Origin: Acidobacteriota bacterium
GTDB taxonomy: Bacteria > Acidobacteriota > Terriglobia > Terriglobales > Acidobacteriaceae
Direction of reading: 5' to 3'
Length of the DNA stretch: 50,357 nucleotides
NCBI GenBank assembly: GCA_021851335.1
Contig: JAJZEA010000021.1
Location: 1-50,357, forward strand
How positions within the stretch are numbered: position 1 is the first letter of the stretch; each line of letters opens with the position of its first letter. This document shows positions 8,847 to 17,304 of this stretch, in pieces. The position numbers were made by a program, and so were the translations under genes. Below the pieces are notes generated by a model. The model was not told the DNA's origin, did not search any database, and worked only from the letters and a program-made list of their open reading frames with translations.

Positions 8847-9818
8847 ATGAGCCTGACCCATCCGTCGGACAATCTTCCCGTCGACAACCGCCCCGCAGCC
8901 GCGCCCTCCGCTGGATTGCCCAGCGCCTCGACCCTGGCCAAAGTCACCATGCCTGCATTGATGCAGATGAAGCGACAGGCCAAGCCCATCACGGCGCTGA
9001 CCGCCTATGACTATGCCACGTCTCGGCTGGTCGATGAGGCGGGGATTGACCTGATTCTGGTCGGCGATTCACTTGCCATGGTCGTGCTGGGACACGACAA
9101 CACGCTCGCCATCACTGTGGATGAGATGCTGCACCACTCCCGCGCCGTGCGGCGTGCCGTGCGTCGCGCGCTGGTCGTCGCGGACATGCCCTTTGGCAGC
9201 TATCACGGAGCCATCCCGGAGGCCGTCGCCAACGCCGTACGCTTTGTGAAGGAAGCTGGAGCGGAGGCGGTAAAGATCGAAGGCCCGCGCGCGGAGCTGG
9301 TGGCCGCGCTCACCGCCGCCGAGATTCCCGTTGTCGGCCATCTTGGACTGACTCCGCAAAGTCTTTTGCGCATGGGTGGCTATCGAGTTCAGGCCAAGAC
9401 CGCAAGCGCGGCGGAGCAGCTTTGCGCGGAAGCTCATGCGCTGGCCGAGGCCGGGGCAGGCGCACTGGTGCTGGAGGGTGTGCCGCGCGAGGTTGCAGCC
9501 CGCATCACCGCGGAGCTTCCCATTCCCGTGATTGGCATCGGAGCCGGTCCGCAGTGCGACGGCCAGATCCTGGTGCTGCACGACATTCTCAATCTGACCT
9601 TTGCCCCGCATGCCAAGTTTGTTCGCCAGTACGCCGATGCCTCGGCGCTCATCCGCCAGGCGGTGGAGCATTATCGTGAGGACGTGGAGCAGCGAGTCTT
9701 CCCGACCGATGCAGAAAGCTATCACCTGCCCGCCGCCGTACCCGCTGCTGTGCCTGCTGCGGCTTCGAGCGCAGCCTCCATTCGAACGGTATCAGTAGAC
9801 ACTTCCGCGCGAGACTGA
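8847..9818 (+). CDS. panB: 3-methyl-2-oxobutanoate hydroxymethyltransferase
   Basis: First committed step of pantothenate synthesis: transfers a hydroxymethyl group from 5,10-methylene-tetrahydrofolate to 2-oxoisovalerate, giving ketopantoate. The 323-residue protein has the family core, including ITALTAYDYATSRLVDEAGID, LVGDSLAMVVLGHDNTL (metal-binding Asp74), VVADMPFGSY (Asp113), KIEGP, and HLGLTPQS. It carries about 35 extra N-terminal residues and an Ala/Pro-rich C-terminal tail of about 35 residues compared with the usual 260-280. The ATG at 8847 has GGAG five bases upstream. It is followed after two bases by panC, forming a panBC operon. Confidence 0.96.
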   Translation: MSLTHPSDNLPVDNRPAAAPSAGLPSASTLAKVTMPALMQMKRQAKPITALTAYDYATSRLVDEAGIDLILVGDSLAMVVLGHDNTLAITVDEMLHHSRAVRRAVRRALVVADMPFGSYHGAIPEAVANAVRFVKEAGAEAVKIEGPRAELVAALTAAEIPVVGHLGLTPQSLLRMGGYRVQAKTASAAEQLCAEAHALAEAGAGALVLEGVPREVAARITAELPIPVIGIGAGPQCDGQILVLHDILNLTFAPHAKFVRQYADASALIRQAVEHYREDVEQRVFPTDAESYHLPAAVPAAVPAAASSAASIRTVSVDTSARD

Positions 9819-9820
9819 CG

Positions 9821-10666
9821 ATGCAAATTCTGCCTACTGTAGCCGAACTGCGCGCCTGGTCGCGAACGACACAACGCTCCGGCGCAACTGTCGGACTGGT
9901 GCCCACGATGGGAGCACTGCACGCTGGGCATCTCTCGCTGGTGCGTGCCGCGCTCACGCAGGGCGACCGCGTGATTGTCAGCATCTTTGTCAATCCCACA
10001 CAGTTCGGCCCCAACGAAGACTTTGCGCGCTACCCGCGCACCTTTGACGCCGACTGCGCGCTGCTGGAAGCCGAAGGGGTCGAAGCCGTCTTTGCTCCTG
10101 CGATCGAGGAGATGTATCCATCCGGAGCGGCAACCTTTGTCGAGGTAGAAGGCCTCAGCGGACGTCTCGATGGCCAGTCACGTCCCGGCCACTTTCGTGG
10201 CGTCGCGACCGTCGTTGCCAAGCTCTTTGCCGCAACCGAGCCGACGCGCGCCTACTTTGGGCAGAAGGATGCCGCCCAGGTGGCCGTGCTGCGGCATATG
10301 GTTGCTGATCTGCTGCTTCCCGTAGAACTGTTCGTCTGTCCGATCGTGCGCGAGGCCGACGGGCTGGCGATGAGTTCGCGCAACCGTTACCTGAGCGCCA
10401 CAGAACGCGCCGACGCGCTGGCGCTCAGCCGAGCCATTCAAGCCGGCCAAAGCGCCTTTGCCGCGGGCCAGAGGACCACAGAAGCCATCTGCGCGGCGGC
10501 TCGGCTGGAACTGACGCGCAGCAGCGCTGTGCGCGTGGATTATGTGGCTTTGGTCGACTGGACGACGCTGCTGCCAGCGGAGCAGGCGCGCGCTGGAGAC
10601 CTGCTGGCCGTGGCCGCGTGGCTGGGCGCCACGCGGCTCATCGACAACTGCATTCTGGGCGACTGA
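9821..10666 (+). CDS. panC: Pantothenate synthetase (pantoate--beta-alanine ligase)
   Basis: Cytoplasmic ATP-dependent ligase that joins pantoate and beta-alanine to form pantothenate, the last step of vitamin B5 synthesis. The 281-residue length is typical. Visible motifs are VPTMGALHAGHLSLV (the HxGH nucleotide-binding signature, residues 34-37), FVNPTQFGPNEDF, GHFRGVATVVAKLF, YFGQKDAAQ and MSSRNRYLS. It starts two bases after panB, so the genes are translationally coupled or nearly so. panD (aspartate decarboxylase) and panE are not in the window. Confidence 0.97.
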   Translation: MQILPTVAELRAWSRTTQRSGATVGLVPTMGALHAGHLSLVRAALTQGDRVIVSIFVNPTQFGPNEDFARYPRTFDADCALLEAEGVEAVFAPAIEEMYPSGAATFVEVEGLSGRLDGQSRPGHFRGVATVVAKLFAATEPTRAYFGQKDAAQVAVLRHMVADLLLPVELFVCPIVREADGLAMSSRNRYLSATERADALALSRAIQAGQSAFAAGQRTTEAICAAARLELTRSSAVRVDYVALVDWTTLLPAEQARAGDLLAVAAWLGATRLIDNCILGD

Positions 10667-10673
10667 AGCCGGG

Positions 10674-11195
10674 TTATTGTCCCGGTGCCGGTGCGGTTGG
10701 AGCTGCGGGCGCTGGGCCATGCTCCTCGCGCTTGGCCGGAACAAACTCCTCCGGTCCAAGATGACCACGATGGCAGGTGCCGCAGGTGACGGCCTGGCCT
10801 GAGTTCGGCACCATGCTGATGTAATCCGTGTTGATCTTTTCGGTCATCTTGTACATCAATCGCGTCGTCTGCTTCTCTTCCTTGGAGTCGTCGGCAAAGT
10901 TGAGGCTTGGACGACCGTTCGGGCCGACTTTGGTCTTGTCCACGGTGTGACATGTGCGACAGCCACTGCCCAACTCCCCCTCCCACTTTTCCATGATCTC
11001 GTGCACTTGCTGCCCGGTCAGATTTTTGGGCAGCACCTGCAAATTGGTGGGAGCGGGAAAGTTCCAGTGCGGCTCACCGCCGGATCCGGCCTGGGGCGCG
11101 GCGGGCGCTTGCCCGGCAAAGGCGGCTGCCGGCGCTAGAGCGATGGCCACGATTGCGGCACATGCCGCTGTATAAAGACGAGACATTTGATTCAT
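10674..11195 (-). CDS. Di-haem c-type cytochrome related to the photosynthetic reaction-centre cytochrome subunit
   Basis: Exported 173-residue protein with a signal peptide (about 1-28) and two c-haem sites, CRTCH at 79-83 and CGTCH at 138-142. Each is preceded by a helix holding Met residues (Met68; Met114/Met117) that could be the sixth haem ligand, the arrangement known from the reaction-centre cytochrome family. That family normally has four haems; two-haem relatives are common in non-phototrophic Acidobacteria and their partner is unknown. The C-terminus is a Pro/Ala-rich tail. The ATG at 11195 has GAGG about nine bases upstream, and TATAGT in the leader may be a -10. It is convergent with panC and not near the main cytochrome cluster. 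Confidence 0.8.
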   Translation of the reverse strand: MNQMSRLYTAACAAIVAIALAPAAAFAGQAPAAPQAGSGGEPHWNFPAPTNLQVLPKNLTGQQVHEIMEKWEGELGSGCRTCHTVDKTKVGPNGRPSLNFADDSKEEKQTTRLMYKMTEKINTDYISMVPNSGQAVTCGTCHRGHLGPEEFVPAKREEHGPAPAAPTAPAPGQ

Positions 11196-11413
11196 GCGCT
11201 AAGACCTCAGAGGAAATGGGCTGTGCTTCAGTTTCACTATAGACGGAGCGCTGGACCGGAAGGACGCCATCAAAAAATGAATTTCGCATGACAAGGATTG
11301 CAATCGATGATCCGGAAGCCTGCATCGCCCTGTTCATACGTATCCTGAAGGGCCTTGTACCGGATATTCTTGGACCGTATGCACAAAAACGGCAGGATTC
11401 AGGCAGAAGCAGC

Positions 11414-12691
11414 GTGACGGTCATCATTGTTGTGATTGTTGCGGTCAGCATCGTGCTCATGCTGCTGCGTCCGCGCGGCGTGGCGGAGGTTTGGTGGGTG
11501 AGCGCCGGTGCGCTACTGCTGGTCGCGCTGCGTCTGGTGAGCCTCCGACTTGCGCTTCACGCCATTCGCGAGGGACTCGACGTCTATCTCTTCCTGATTG
11601 GCATGATGCTGCTCTCCGCACTGGCAGAGCGCGAAGGCGTCTTCGATTGGGTTGCCGCGCGGGCCGTCGGCGATGCGCGCGGGTCTGCCGTGCGACTCTT
11701 CACGCTCATCTATCTGACCGGCGTCGCGGTGACCATGCTTATGTCGAACGACGCCACAGCCGTTGTCCTCACGCCGGCCGTGCTTGCCGCCGTGCGCCGC
11801 GCGCGCGTCCAGCCGCTGCCGTATCTCTATGCCTGCGCGATGGTTGCCAACGCCGCATCGTTCGCGCTGCCCATCTCCAACCCGGCGAATCTGGTGGTCT
11901 TTCGAGGACATATGCCCTCGCTCCTGCACTGGCTCCTCGCCTTTGGCCTGCCCACTCTGTTTTCCATCACAGCCACCTATCTTGCACTACGCATCGTATT
12001 CCGCGGCGATCTGGCTGCAACGACACCGATCGATCCGCGGCCCGGCGAAGAGAAGCTGACAACTCGACTGAGCACCAACGGTCGCCTGGTTGTGGCGGGG
12101 CTGGCGGCGACCGTGGCTGCGCTGCTGCTGGCCAGTGCGCGCGGCATGGATCTTGGCTGGCCTACCTGCCTGCTGGCGCTCGCCGTCACCGGGGCTGTCA
12201 GCATCCAGGCGCGACGCAGCCCGCTACCCCTCTTTGCTCACATCAGTTGGAAGACACTCGGCCTGGTTGCCGCGCTGTTTGTGCTGGTGGACGCGATGAT
12301 CGCCGTCGGCGCGCTGCACTGGGCGACAGACGAGTTGGCGCGCGCCGCCGCACTGCCGCCAATCCTCGGCACGCTGGCCATCAGCTTTATCCTTGGCATG
12401 GGCAACAATCTGGTCAACAACCTGCCGCTGGGTCTGATCGCCGGTGCGGCAACCCAGGCGGCACACCTGCGAACGCTGATGAGCGCCTCCGTGATGCTTG
12501 GCATCGATATGGGATCGAATCTCTCCGTCACCGGCTCGCTGGCCACCATCCTGTGGCTGATTGCCTTGCGAAGGGAAGGGATCGAAGTCAGTCCGCGACA
12601 GTATCTGAAGGTCGGCGTCTGGGTCATGCCCGCAGGCATGCTCGCCGCGGTCGTCGGAATCCTCCTCATGCATGCCGTCGGTACCTTCTGA
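11414..12691 (+). CDS. ArsB/SLC13-type ion transporter (possible arsenite efflux permease)
   Basis: Polytopic membrane protein of the ion-transporter superfamily, about 425 residues with 11-12 hydrophobic segments. The first residues from the GTG at 11414 (two helices separated by a short LRPRGVAEVWW turn) line up by eye with the start of ArsB. Further family-like segments are LLSALAEREGVFDWVA, LMSNDATAVVLTP, PISNPANLVVF and the GMGNNLVNNLPLGLIAG repeat. An ATG at 11288 extends the frame by 42 residues, but these are hydrophilic, unlike the family, and lack a ribosome site. No arsR or arsC is next to it, so arsenite is only one possible substrate; Na+/H+ or dicarboxylate transport cannot be excluded. 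Confidence 0.78.
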   Translation: MTVIIVVIVAVSIVLMLLRPRGVAEVWWVSAGALLLVALRLVSLRLALHAIREGLDVYLFLIGMMLLSALAEREGVFDWVAARAVGDARGSAVRLFTLIYLTGVAVTMLMSNDATAVVLTPAVLAAVRRARVQPLPYLYACAMVANAASFALPISNPANLVVFRGHMPSLLHWLLAFGLPTLFSITATYLALRIVFRGDLAATTPIDPRPGEEKLTTRLSTNGRLVVAGLAATVAALLLASARGMDLGWPTCLLALAVTGAVSIQARRSPLPLFAHISWKTLGLVAALFVLVDAMIAVGALHWATDELARAAALPPILGTLAISFILGMGNNLVNNLPLGLIAGAATQAAHLRTLMSASVMLGIDMGSNLSVTGSLATILWLIALRREGIEVSPRQYLKVGVWVMPAGMLAAVVGILLMHAVGTF

Positions 12692-12745
12692 GCGCTTACC
12701 AGACCCATCGCAGAGCTTGGAGTATGTGACAAGAATGGTTCGCGA

Positions 12746-12759
12746 TGATATCGTTATCA
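12746..12759. promoter_or_regulatory. CG-centred palindrome upstream of the GH5 gene (possible LacI-type operator)
   Basis: TGATATCGTTATCA is palindromic except at the two positions flanking the central CG. LacI-family repressors bind palindromes of this size centred on CG. It lies 31 bases before the start of the secreted glycosidase, where a repressor would block transcription. The binding protein is not in the window. Confidence 0.35.
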
Positions 12760-12790
12760 GCGATCGGATTCTTCCGTTGGAGTGATGGCG

Positions 12791-13963
12791 ATGCGGCGTG
12801 GTTTGTCTCTGCTGAGTGTGCTGATTCTGGGGTGGCTGACGGGTACCGCTTCGCTGCGTGCGCAGCCGTCCGCCGGACCTGACGCGCAGGCCAGACTGGC
12901 ATTTCAGCGGGCTGCCCATCTGCGCCACGGCATCAATGCTTCGATGTGGTTTGCGCAATCTCCCAATGACTACTCCGCCGCGCGAACCGGCCGCTTCATG
13001 GATGCGGCGGACATTCAGTTGATGGCCAGGCTTGGCTTCGATCATGCGCGGCTCAGCATCGACCCCGAGCCGCTGACGCGCCAGCCCGTCGATGCCACGG
13101 GGCTGAATGCCGAGTTCCTGGGTCGCGTCGATCGCGCCGTCGATCAGATGCTGGCCTCCGGGCTGGCCGTCATCGTCGACGTTCATCCTGAGGAGCCGTA
13201 CAAATTTCGCCTGCGAACGGGAACCGACGGCGTAGCGCGTTTTGAAGCGATGTGGGCTGCTTTGGCCGCGCACTTCGCCACGCGCGACCCCGGCATGATC
13301 TTCTTTGAGGTCATGAACGAGCCGGAGGTGGAGGACGATTTTCGCTGGCAGGGCATCGAAGCGCAGACCATCGCCGTCATTCGCAAAGCCGCCCCGCAGA
13401 ATACGATTCTGGCTGTCGGCTCGCACTGGGATAGCCTCCAGGATCTACTCCGTCTGACGCCGTTTTCCGACGGCAACATCATCTATAACTTCCACTTCTA
13501 TGAGCCGTATGAATTCACGCACCAGGGCGCGACCTGGGCGACCGGCTGGTGGCGCTTGACGCACGGCGTTCCCTATCCGTCCAACGATATGGACACCGCA
13601 GCGATGACGCGCACTTTGGGCGAGATTCCCGATGCAGCGGACCGCCTGGAGTTGGAACGCTACTTTCTCGACGACTGGAATGCGCGGCACATCCGGCTGC
13701 TGCTGGACGCTGCTGCAGCATGGGGCAAGGCCAATGGCGTGCCCATCGTCTGTGATGAGTTTGGCGCCTTTCGCGATCACTCTGATCCCACGGCGCGCGC
13801 GCAGTGGATCCATGATGTGCGCACGGCGCTCGAAGCCGACGGCATGGGATGGACGATGTGGGATTATCGCGGCAGCTTCGGCGTGGTGACCAAGGAAGAC
13901 GGCCATGCCGCCGTGCCGGACCCGCTTGTGGTCAAGGCGCTTGGATTGAACCTGCGGCAGTGA
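12791..13963 (+). CDS. Secreted glycoside hydrolase family 5 (cellulase-like)
   Basis: Exported (beta/alpha)8-barrel endo-glycosidase. The 390-residue product has a signal peptide (about 1-25, ending SLRAQ), then HGINASMWF, a barrel strand FDHARLSID, the VDVHPE strand, the acid/base Glu177 in FFEVMNEPE and the nucleophile Glu323 in PIVCDEFGAF. Aromatic residues around WWRLTHG and GMGWTMWDYRG are typical of the substrate cleft. The family cuts beta-1,4-glucans or mannans; the exact substrate is not certain. The ATG at 12791 was chosen because GGAG sits eight bases upstream; a GTG at 12782 and an ATG at 12785 are alternatives. A possible operator lies just upstream. Confidence 0.88.
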   Translation: MRRGLSLLSVLILGWLTGTASLRAQPSAGPDAQARLAFQRAAHLRHGINASMWFAQSPNDYSAARTGRFMDAADIQLMARLGFDHARLSIDPEPLTRQPVDATGLNAEFLGRVDRAVDQMLASGLAVIVDVHPEEPYKFRLRTGTDGVARFEAMWAALAAHFATRDPGMIFFEVMNEPEVEDDFRWQGIEAQTIAVIRKAAPQNTILAVGSHWDSLQDLLRLTPFSDGNIIYNFHFYEPYEFTHQGATWATGWWRLTHGVPYPSNDMDTAAMTRTLGEIPDAADRLELERYFLDDWNARHIRLLLDAAAAWGKANGVPIVCDEFGAFRDHSDPTARAQWIHDVRTALEADGMGWTMWDYRGSFGVVTKEDGHAAVPDPLVVKALGLNLRQ

Positions 13964-13988
13964 GCGGAGCAACGGAAACCAACGCGTT

Positions 13989-14987
13989 TCAAGGCAAAGA
14001 CGACTGGCTCGTATTCGAGGATTGCGGCGCGCTTTGCAGCAGATCCAGGATGGTCGCCGCAGGCAGCGCGGCACGAATCGTCACGCGGTCGCGATGGCTG
14101 GACAGGCTGGCCGCGCCCAACAATTGCTCCAACCCGCGATTGGCGGGCGTCGGAGCAAGCCCCTGCGTTACGCCGCGCGCAAGCTGAAGCAGCAGACCCA
14201 GATTGGCAGCCTGGCTGGCTGCCACCTGTTCCGACGGTGCAATCTCAACCACCCTCAGACGCAGCGAGCCGACCCAGCGCAGGCTGGCCAGAAACGTTGT
14301 ATTGGGAGCTAGAGGAAGCGCAAATCCAAAGACATGAATCGCTCCGCTTTGCGTAAAGGGCAAGCCAATCTGGCCCATCCCCCAGGCAAACGAGAGCAGC
14401 GGAATCTCGGCCCAGTGGCGCGCCAGCAGTGTAGAGCCGGCAAAGGGCAGCGCCGCGGTGCGATGACGATCCAGAATGGAGTGAATCTGCTCGGGTGTTG
14501 GCGTGTTGGAGATGGCGATCGTGTCATAGCCAATCTGCGCCACGCGCACGGTGCGCCCCTCGCTGGGCAGGCTATAGATCGTCTGTCCGGCATAGTTTTC
14601 CGTGGCGGCAGCGTGCTCGGTCAGCCATTGAGCGATGCGTCGGCCATCCAGTCGGCCGACAAGCACCATCGAGTAGGCGACCGGACCGTTTGGGCCGTTT
14701 GGATTGTCCATGCGATGCAGCGCAATCGCCGCCTGATCGAGATCCCGCTCCCAGTCAAAGCCCGTCGCATCCAGAAACTGCTGATACTCCGGCGCGCGCG
14801 TCACGGGCGGCATATTCACGTGAACCAGCGTCCGAAGCGGCCTCAGATTCACATACAGAATGCCGTCTGACTCCGGCAGCAGCCGCGCTGCCTCCGGCGG
14901 AGATTTGAAACGCAGAAACACCGCCGCGGCAATGAAAGCCACCACGGCGACGATGATCCACAGAAGTCTGCGTGTCCGACGAAGCAT
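13989..14987 (-). CDS. Membrane-anchored protein of unknown function
   Basis: A 332-residue protein that I do not recognise. It has a short Arg-rich N-terminus and one membrane anchor (about residues 9-26); the rest is soluble and probably periplasmic. It contains PESDGILYVNLRPLRTL and repeated alternating strand/helix stretches such as VAYSMVLVGRLDGRRIAQWL and YDTIAISNTPTPEQIHSIL. These give a two-domain look with about 110-130 residues per unit, reminiscent of DUF3352-type bacterial proteins, but that is only an impression. The coding frame has normal codon use and GGTGG six bases before the ATG. It is convergent with the GH5 gene (25 bp apart). Confidence 0.72.
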   Translation of the reverse strand: MLRRTRRLLWIIVAVVAFIAAAVFLRFKSPPEAARLLPESDGILYVNLRPLRTLVHVNMPPVTRAPEYQQFLDATGFDWERDLDQAAIALHRMDNPNGPNGPVAYSMVLVGRLDGRRIAQWLTEHAAATENYAGQTIYSLPSEGRTVRVAQIGYDTIAISNTPTPEQIHSILDRHRTAALPFAGSTLLARHWAEIPLLSFAWGMGQIGLPFTQSGAIHVFGFALPLAPNTTFLASLRWVGSLRLRVVEIAPSEQVAASQAANLGLLLQLARGVTQGLAPTPANRGLEQLLGAASLSSHRDRVTIRAALPAATILDLLQSAPQSSNTSQSSLP

Positions 14988-15153
14988 CAGGGTCCACCCG
15001 AGAATACCGTATCATCGCGGGAAACGCGCTGGCGATTTCAGGATCGCCCCGGGCTGGAGTGAATTGACCGGAGTGCACGGACCGGAGTGCTCAGGCTGGA
15101 GTGAAGTAAACCGATTGATGTACACTTCAATGGCGAAAAAGGAGACGGAAAGA

Positions 15154-16239
15154 ATGGTTCTTAAATCAATACGAATCGGAGCTGCGCTACTTTCATCCGC
15201 CGCAATGATGGTGGCTGCAGCACAGGCACCGACAGCGCGGTCCGTGCTGAACGAGGGCATGAAGACGACTGGACTGGCTGGCGCGGATGCTCCCGCTTAT
15301 CATCTCAAGGCAAACTACACGCTCTATGACATCCGCTCGGGCAAAGAGACCGAAAGCGGCACGCTGGAGGTGTGGAGCAGTGGCTCGGGTGTCTGGCACC
15401 GTGAATACACCGAGAAGAAGAACTCCGCCAGCGAGTGGAGCACCTCACCGATCTCTCAGGTCGCGACCAAAGGCGCTCGGCTCAACCTGAATGCGCTGAA
15501 TATGGAAGTTGCGCAACCACTGCTCGATCCGATGCACCTGGCTGCGCGCTATCCGGCGGATCTGGAACTTACCGGCCAGGCGGGCACCTTCAGCGGCGTA
15601 GTGCTCAACTGCGTCACGGTGACCTATCCCACCATAGCGGCCCAAGGCATGAATCCTGACATGCTCTTTCCGCGCTATTGCTTCGACGCAAAAAGCGGAG
15701 TTCTGCGCTATACGACGACCTCGACGGTGATCACTGCATTTACCGGATTCAAGACCGTGGGAAGCCGCCAGGTCGCCACCAAAGTGCAGATCAAGCCCTA
15801 CAACCGGCTCGGCGAAGATCTCGAAGTCACCATGCTGGAGCCGCTCCCCGCCGGCAGCGACGCCATGCTCAAGCCCGCCGGAAAAACTGTCGACTTCCCA
15901 CTTGCGCATGAGCCGGGTGATCCGCCGCTGGTGCCAGTTCACGTTGCCGAGTGCGAGTATCCCATCGAAGCGCGGAACAATCAGATCTTTGGCGTCGTCT
16001 CCGTGCCTGTTGTGATTGAAAAGGATGGCAAGGTGAAGGGCAATGGTCCGGCGATGGGACCTTACCAGCTCTCGCACGCTGCGGAGGATTGCGTTACGAA
16101 CTACCGCTTCCAGCCGTATATGGTCAACGGACAGCCCGTGGTAGTGAGCGACGCGATCGAGTACAACTTTGACGGCAAGCCCTATCAGGGACTGAATGGG
16201 ACCATCACCATCGCCTCCCAGTCTCCTGCGAGGAAGTAG
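15154..16239 (+). CDS. Exported protein with C-terminal TonB-like domain
   Basis: The 361-residue product has a signal-peptide-like N-terminus (about 1-24). A central region of about 230 residues is rich in beta-strand patterns and looks like the outer-membrane lipoprotein-sorting fold (HLKANYTLYDIRSGKETESGTLEVW). The final ~95 residues resemble a TonB C-terminal domain, with CEYPIEARNNQIFGVVSVPVVI, a Gly/Pro turn and FQPYMVNGQPVVV. Classical TonB has a proline-rich spacer and uses the N-terminal helix as an anchor; neither is evident, so this is probably not a true energy transducer. Such standalone TonB-C proteins are frequent in Acidobacteria. The ATG at 15154 has GGAG nine bases upstream; ATGs at 15130 and 15118 are poorer. 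Confidence 0.75.
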   Translation: MVLKSIRIGAALLSSAAMMVAAAQAPTARSVLNEGMKTTGLAGADAPAYHLKANYTLYDIRSGKETESGTLEVWSSGSGVWHREYTEKKNSASEWSTSPISQVATKGARLNLNALNMEVAQPLLDPMHLAARYPADLELTGQAGTFSGVVLNCVTVTYPTIAAQGMNPDMLFPRYCFDAKSGVLRYTTTSTVITAFTGFKTVGSRQVATKVQIKPYNRLGEDLEVTMLEPLPAGSDAMLKPAGKTVDFPLAHEPGDPPLVPVHVAECEYPIEARNNQIFGVVSVPVVIEKDGKVKGNGPAMGPYQLSHAAEDCVTNYRFQPYMVNGQPVVVSDAIEYNFDGKPYQGLNGTITIASQSPARK

Positions 16240-16259
16240 CGCACAACTGTCAACGTGAC

Positions 16260-16300
16260 AGATAAGGGCGGCGAAGCGCAATGCTTCGCCGCCCTTATCT
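16260..16300. terminator. Strong hairpin, likely bidirectional terminator
   Basis: An 18-bp perfect inverted repeat (arms 16260-16277 and 16283-16300) closes a five-base GCAAT loop. It lies between two convergent genes, the TonB-C protein and the YeiH-like exporter. The T-runs on either side are weak (TTCGATCTTC after the right arm), so termination would depend mainly on the very stable stem. Confidence 0.75.
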
Positions 16301-16316
16301 TTCGATCTTCGCGGGT

Positions 16317-17237
16317 TTACAGGTGAATGAAGCCGCCGTGGATGAGCCATAGCGAGCCAACGCCGACCACAATCCAAAGCAGCACTCCCTGAACCATCGG
16401 ACGCACACCCACCTCGCGCAGCGTATGACGGCTGATGCCGGTGCCGATCAAAAACAGTGTCACCGTGAGCCCCAGCACACCCAGGTGGCTGAGCTTGGCG
16501 AATACAGGATGGAGCATAGGCAGAAAGCTGTTGGCCACCGCTGCCAGACAGAAGTAAAGAATGAACCATGGCCACTGGATCTGTGCGCTGTGTTTGCGTC
16601 CGGTGGCTGTAGCTACGCTGACCGGAACGATCCACAAAGCGCGGGCCAACTTCACCGTGGTGCCTACGGCCAAAGCAACAGCTCCGTACTTTGCCGCAGC
16701 TCCCACCACCGAGCTGGTGTCATGAATGGCAAGCGCAGCCCACAGTCCGAACTGTGTCTGTGAGAGATGCAGTGCGGAACCAATCGCGGGAAAGATCAGC
16801 AAAGCAACGGAGTTGAGCACAAAGACCGTACCCAGCGAAACCGCCATCGCTTCATCGTCTGCCTGAAGGATCGGCGCCAGAGCCGCAATGGCGCTGCCGC
16901 CGCAAATCGCCGTTCCAGCCGAGATCAGAAAGGAGGCTGTCTTTTCCACCCGCAACAGACGTCCCAGCAGCCATCCCAGCGCCAGGGCAAAACTGATACT
17001 CGCAGCGGTATACACAAAACCCGACGCACCCACATGCAGCACCTCTGTCAGGTTCATTCCAAACCCGAGCCCAACCACCGCAACCTGAAGCAGAAACCGC
17101 GCCAGACGACGCGCATCCAGGTGGAACGGATGCACAAACGACAACCCGTAGACCAGCCCGGCTGCCAGCGCAACCGGCGGAGAAAGCAATCCGCTGGCGG
17201 CCAGGATCAATCCGATAAAAAAAAGATTCTTTGCCAT
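16317..17237 (-). CDS. yeiH: YeiH/UPF0324-family membrane protein (putative sulfate exporter)
   Basis: Integral membrane protein of 306 residues with about nine to ten hydrophobic segments. Family-like features are GLGFGMNLTEVL, a central SAGTAICGGSAIAALAPIL motif, LFPAIG, and AIHDTSSVVGAAAKYG. These match my recollection of the UPF0324 family, annotated as putative sulfate exporters without firm biochemical proof. The LysR regulator encoded 67 bp upstream on the same strand fits the YeiE-YeiH pairing known from enterobacteria, which supports the assignment. The start has only a weak GGAT before the ATG. Confidence 0.85.
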   Translation of the reverse strand: MAKNLFFIGLILAASGLLSPPVALAAGLVYGLSFVHPFHLDARRLARFLLQVAVVGLGFGMNLTEVLHVGASGFVYTAASISFALALGWLLGRLLRVEKTASFLISAGTAICGGSAIAALAPILQADDEAMAVSLGTVFVLNSVALLIFPAIGSALHLSQTQFGLWAALAIHDTSSVVGAAAKYGAVALAVGTTVKLARALWIVPVSVATATGRKHSAQIQWPWFILYFCLAAVANSFLPMLHPVFAKLSHLGVLGLTVTLFLIGTGISRHTLREVGVRPMVQGVLLWIVVGVGSLWLIHGGFIHL

Positions 17238-17304
17238 GAATCCAGTCTGCGCGCGCAGTGAAGACCGCGTCCAAGCAGTAGTTCTGATGGCCGATTCAGG
17301 CTGT

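Noticed and set aside
11288..11413. N-terminal 42-residue extension of the ArsB-like permease
   Set aside because: Hydrophilic, no ribosome site before the ATG, and family proteins begin at the first membrane helix as from the GTG at 11414.
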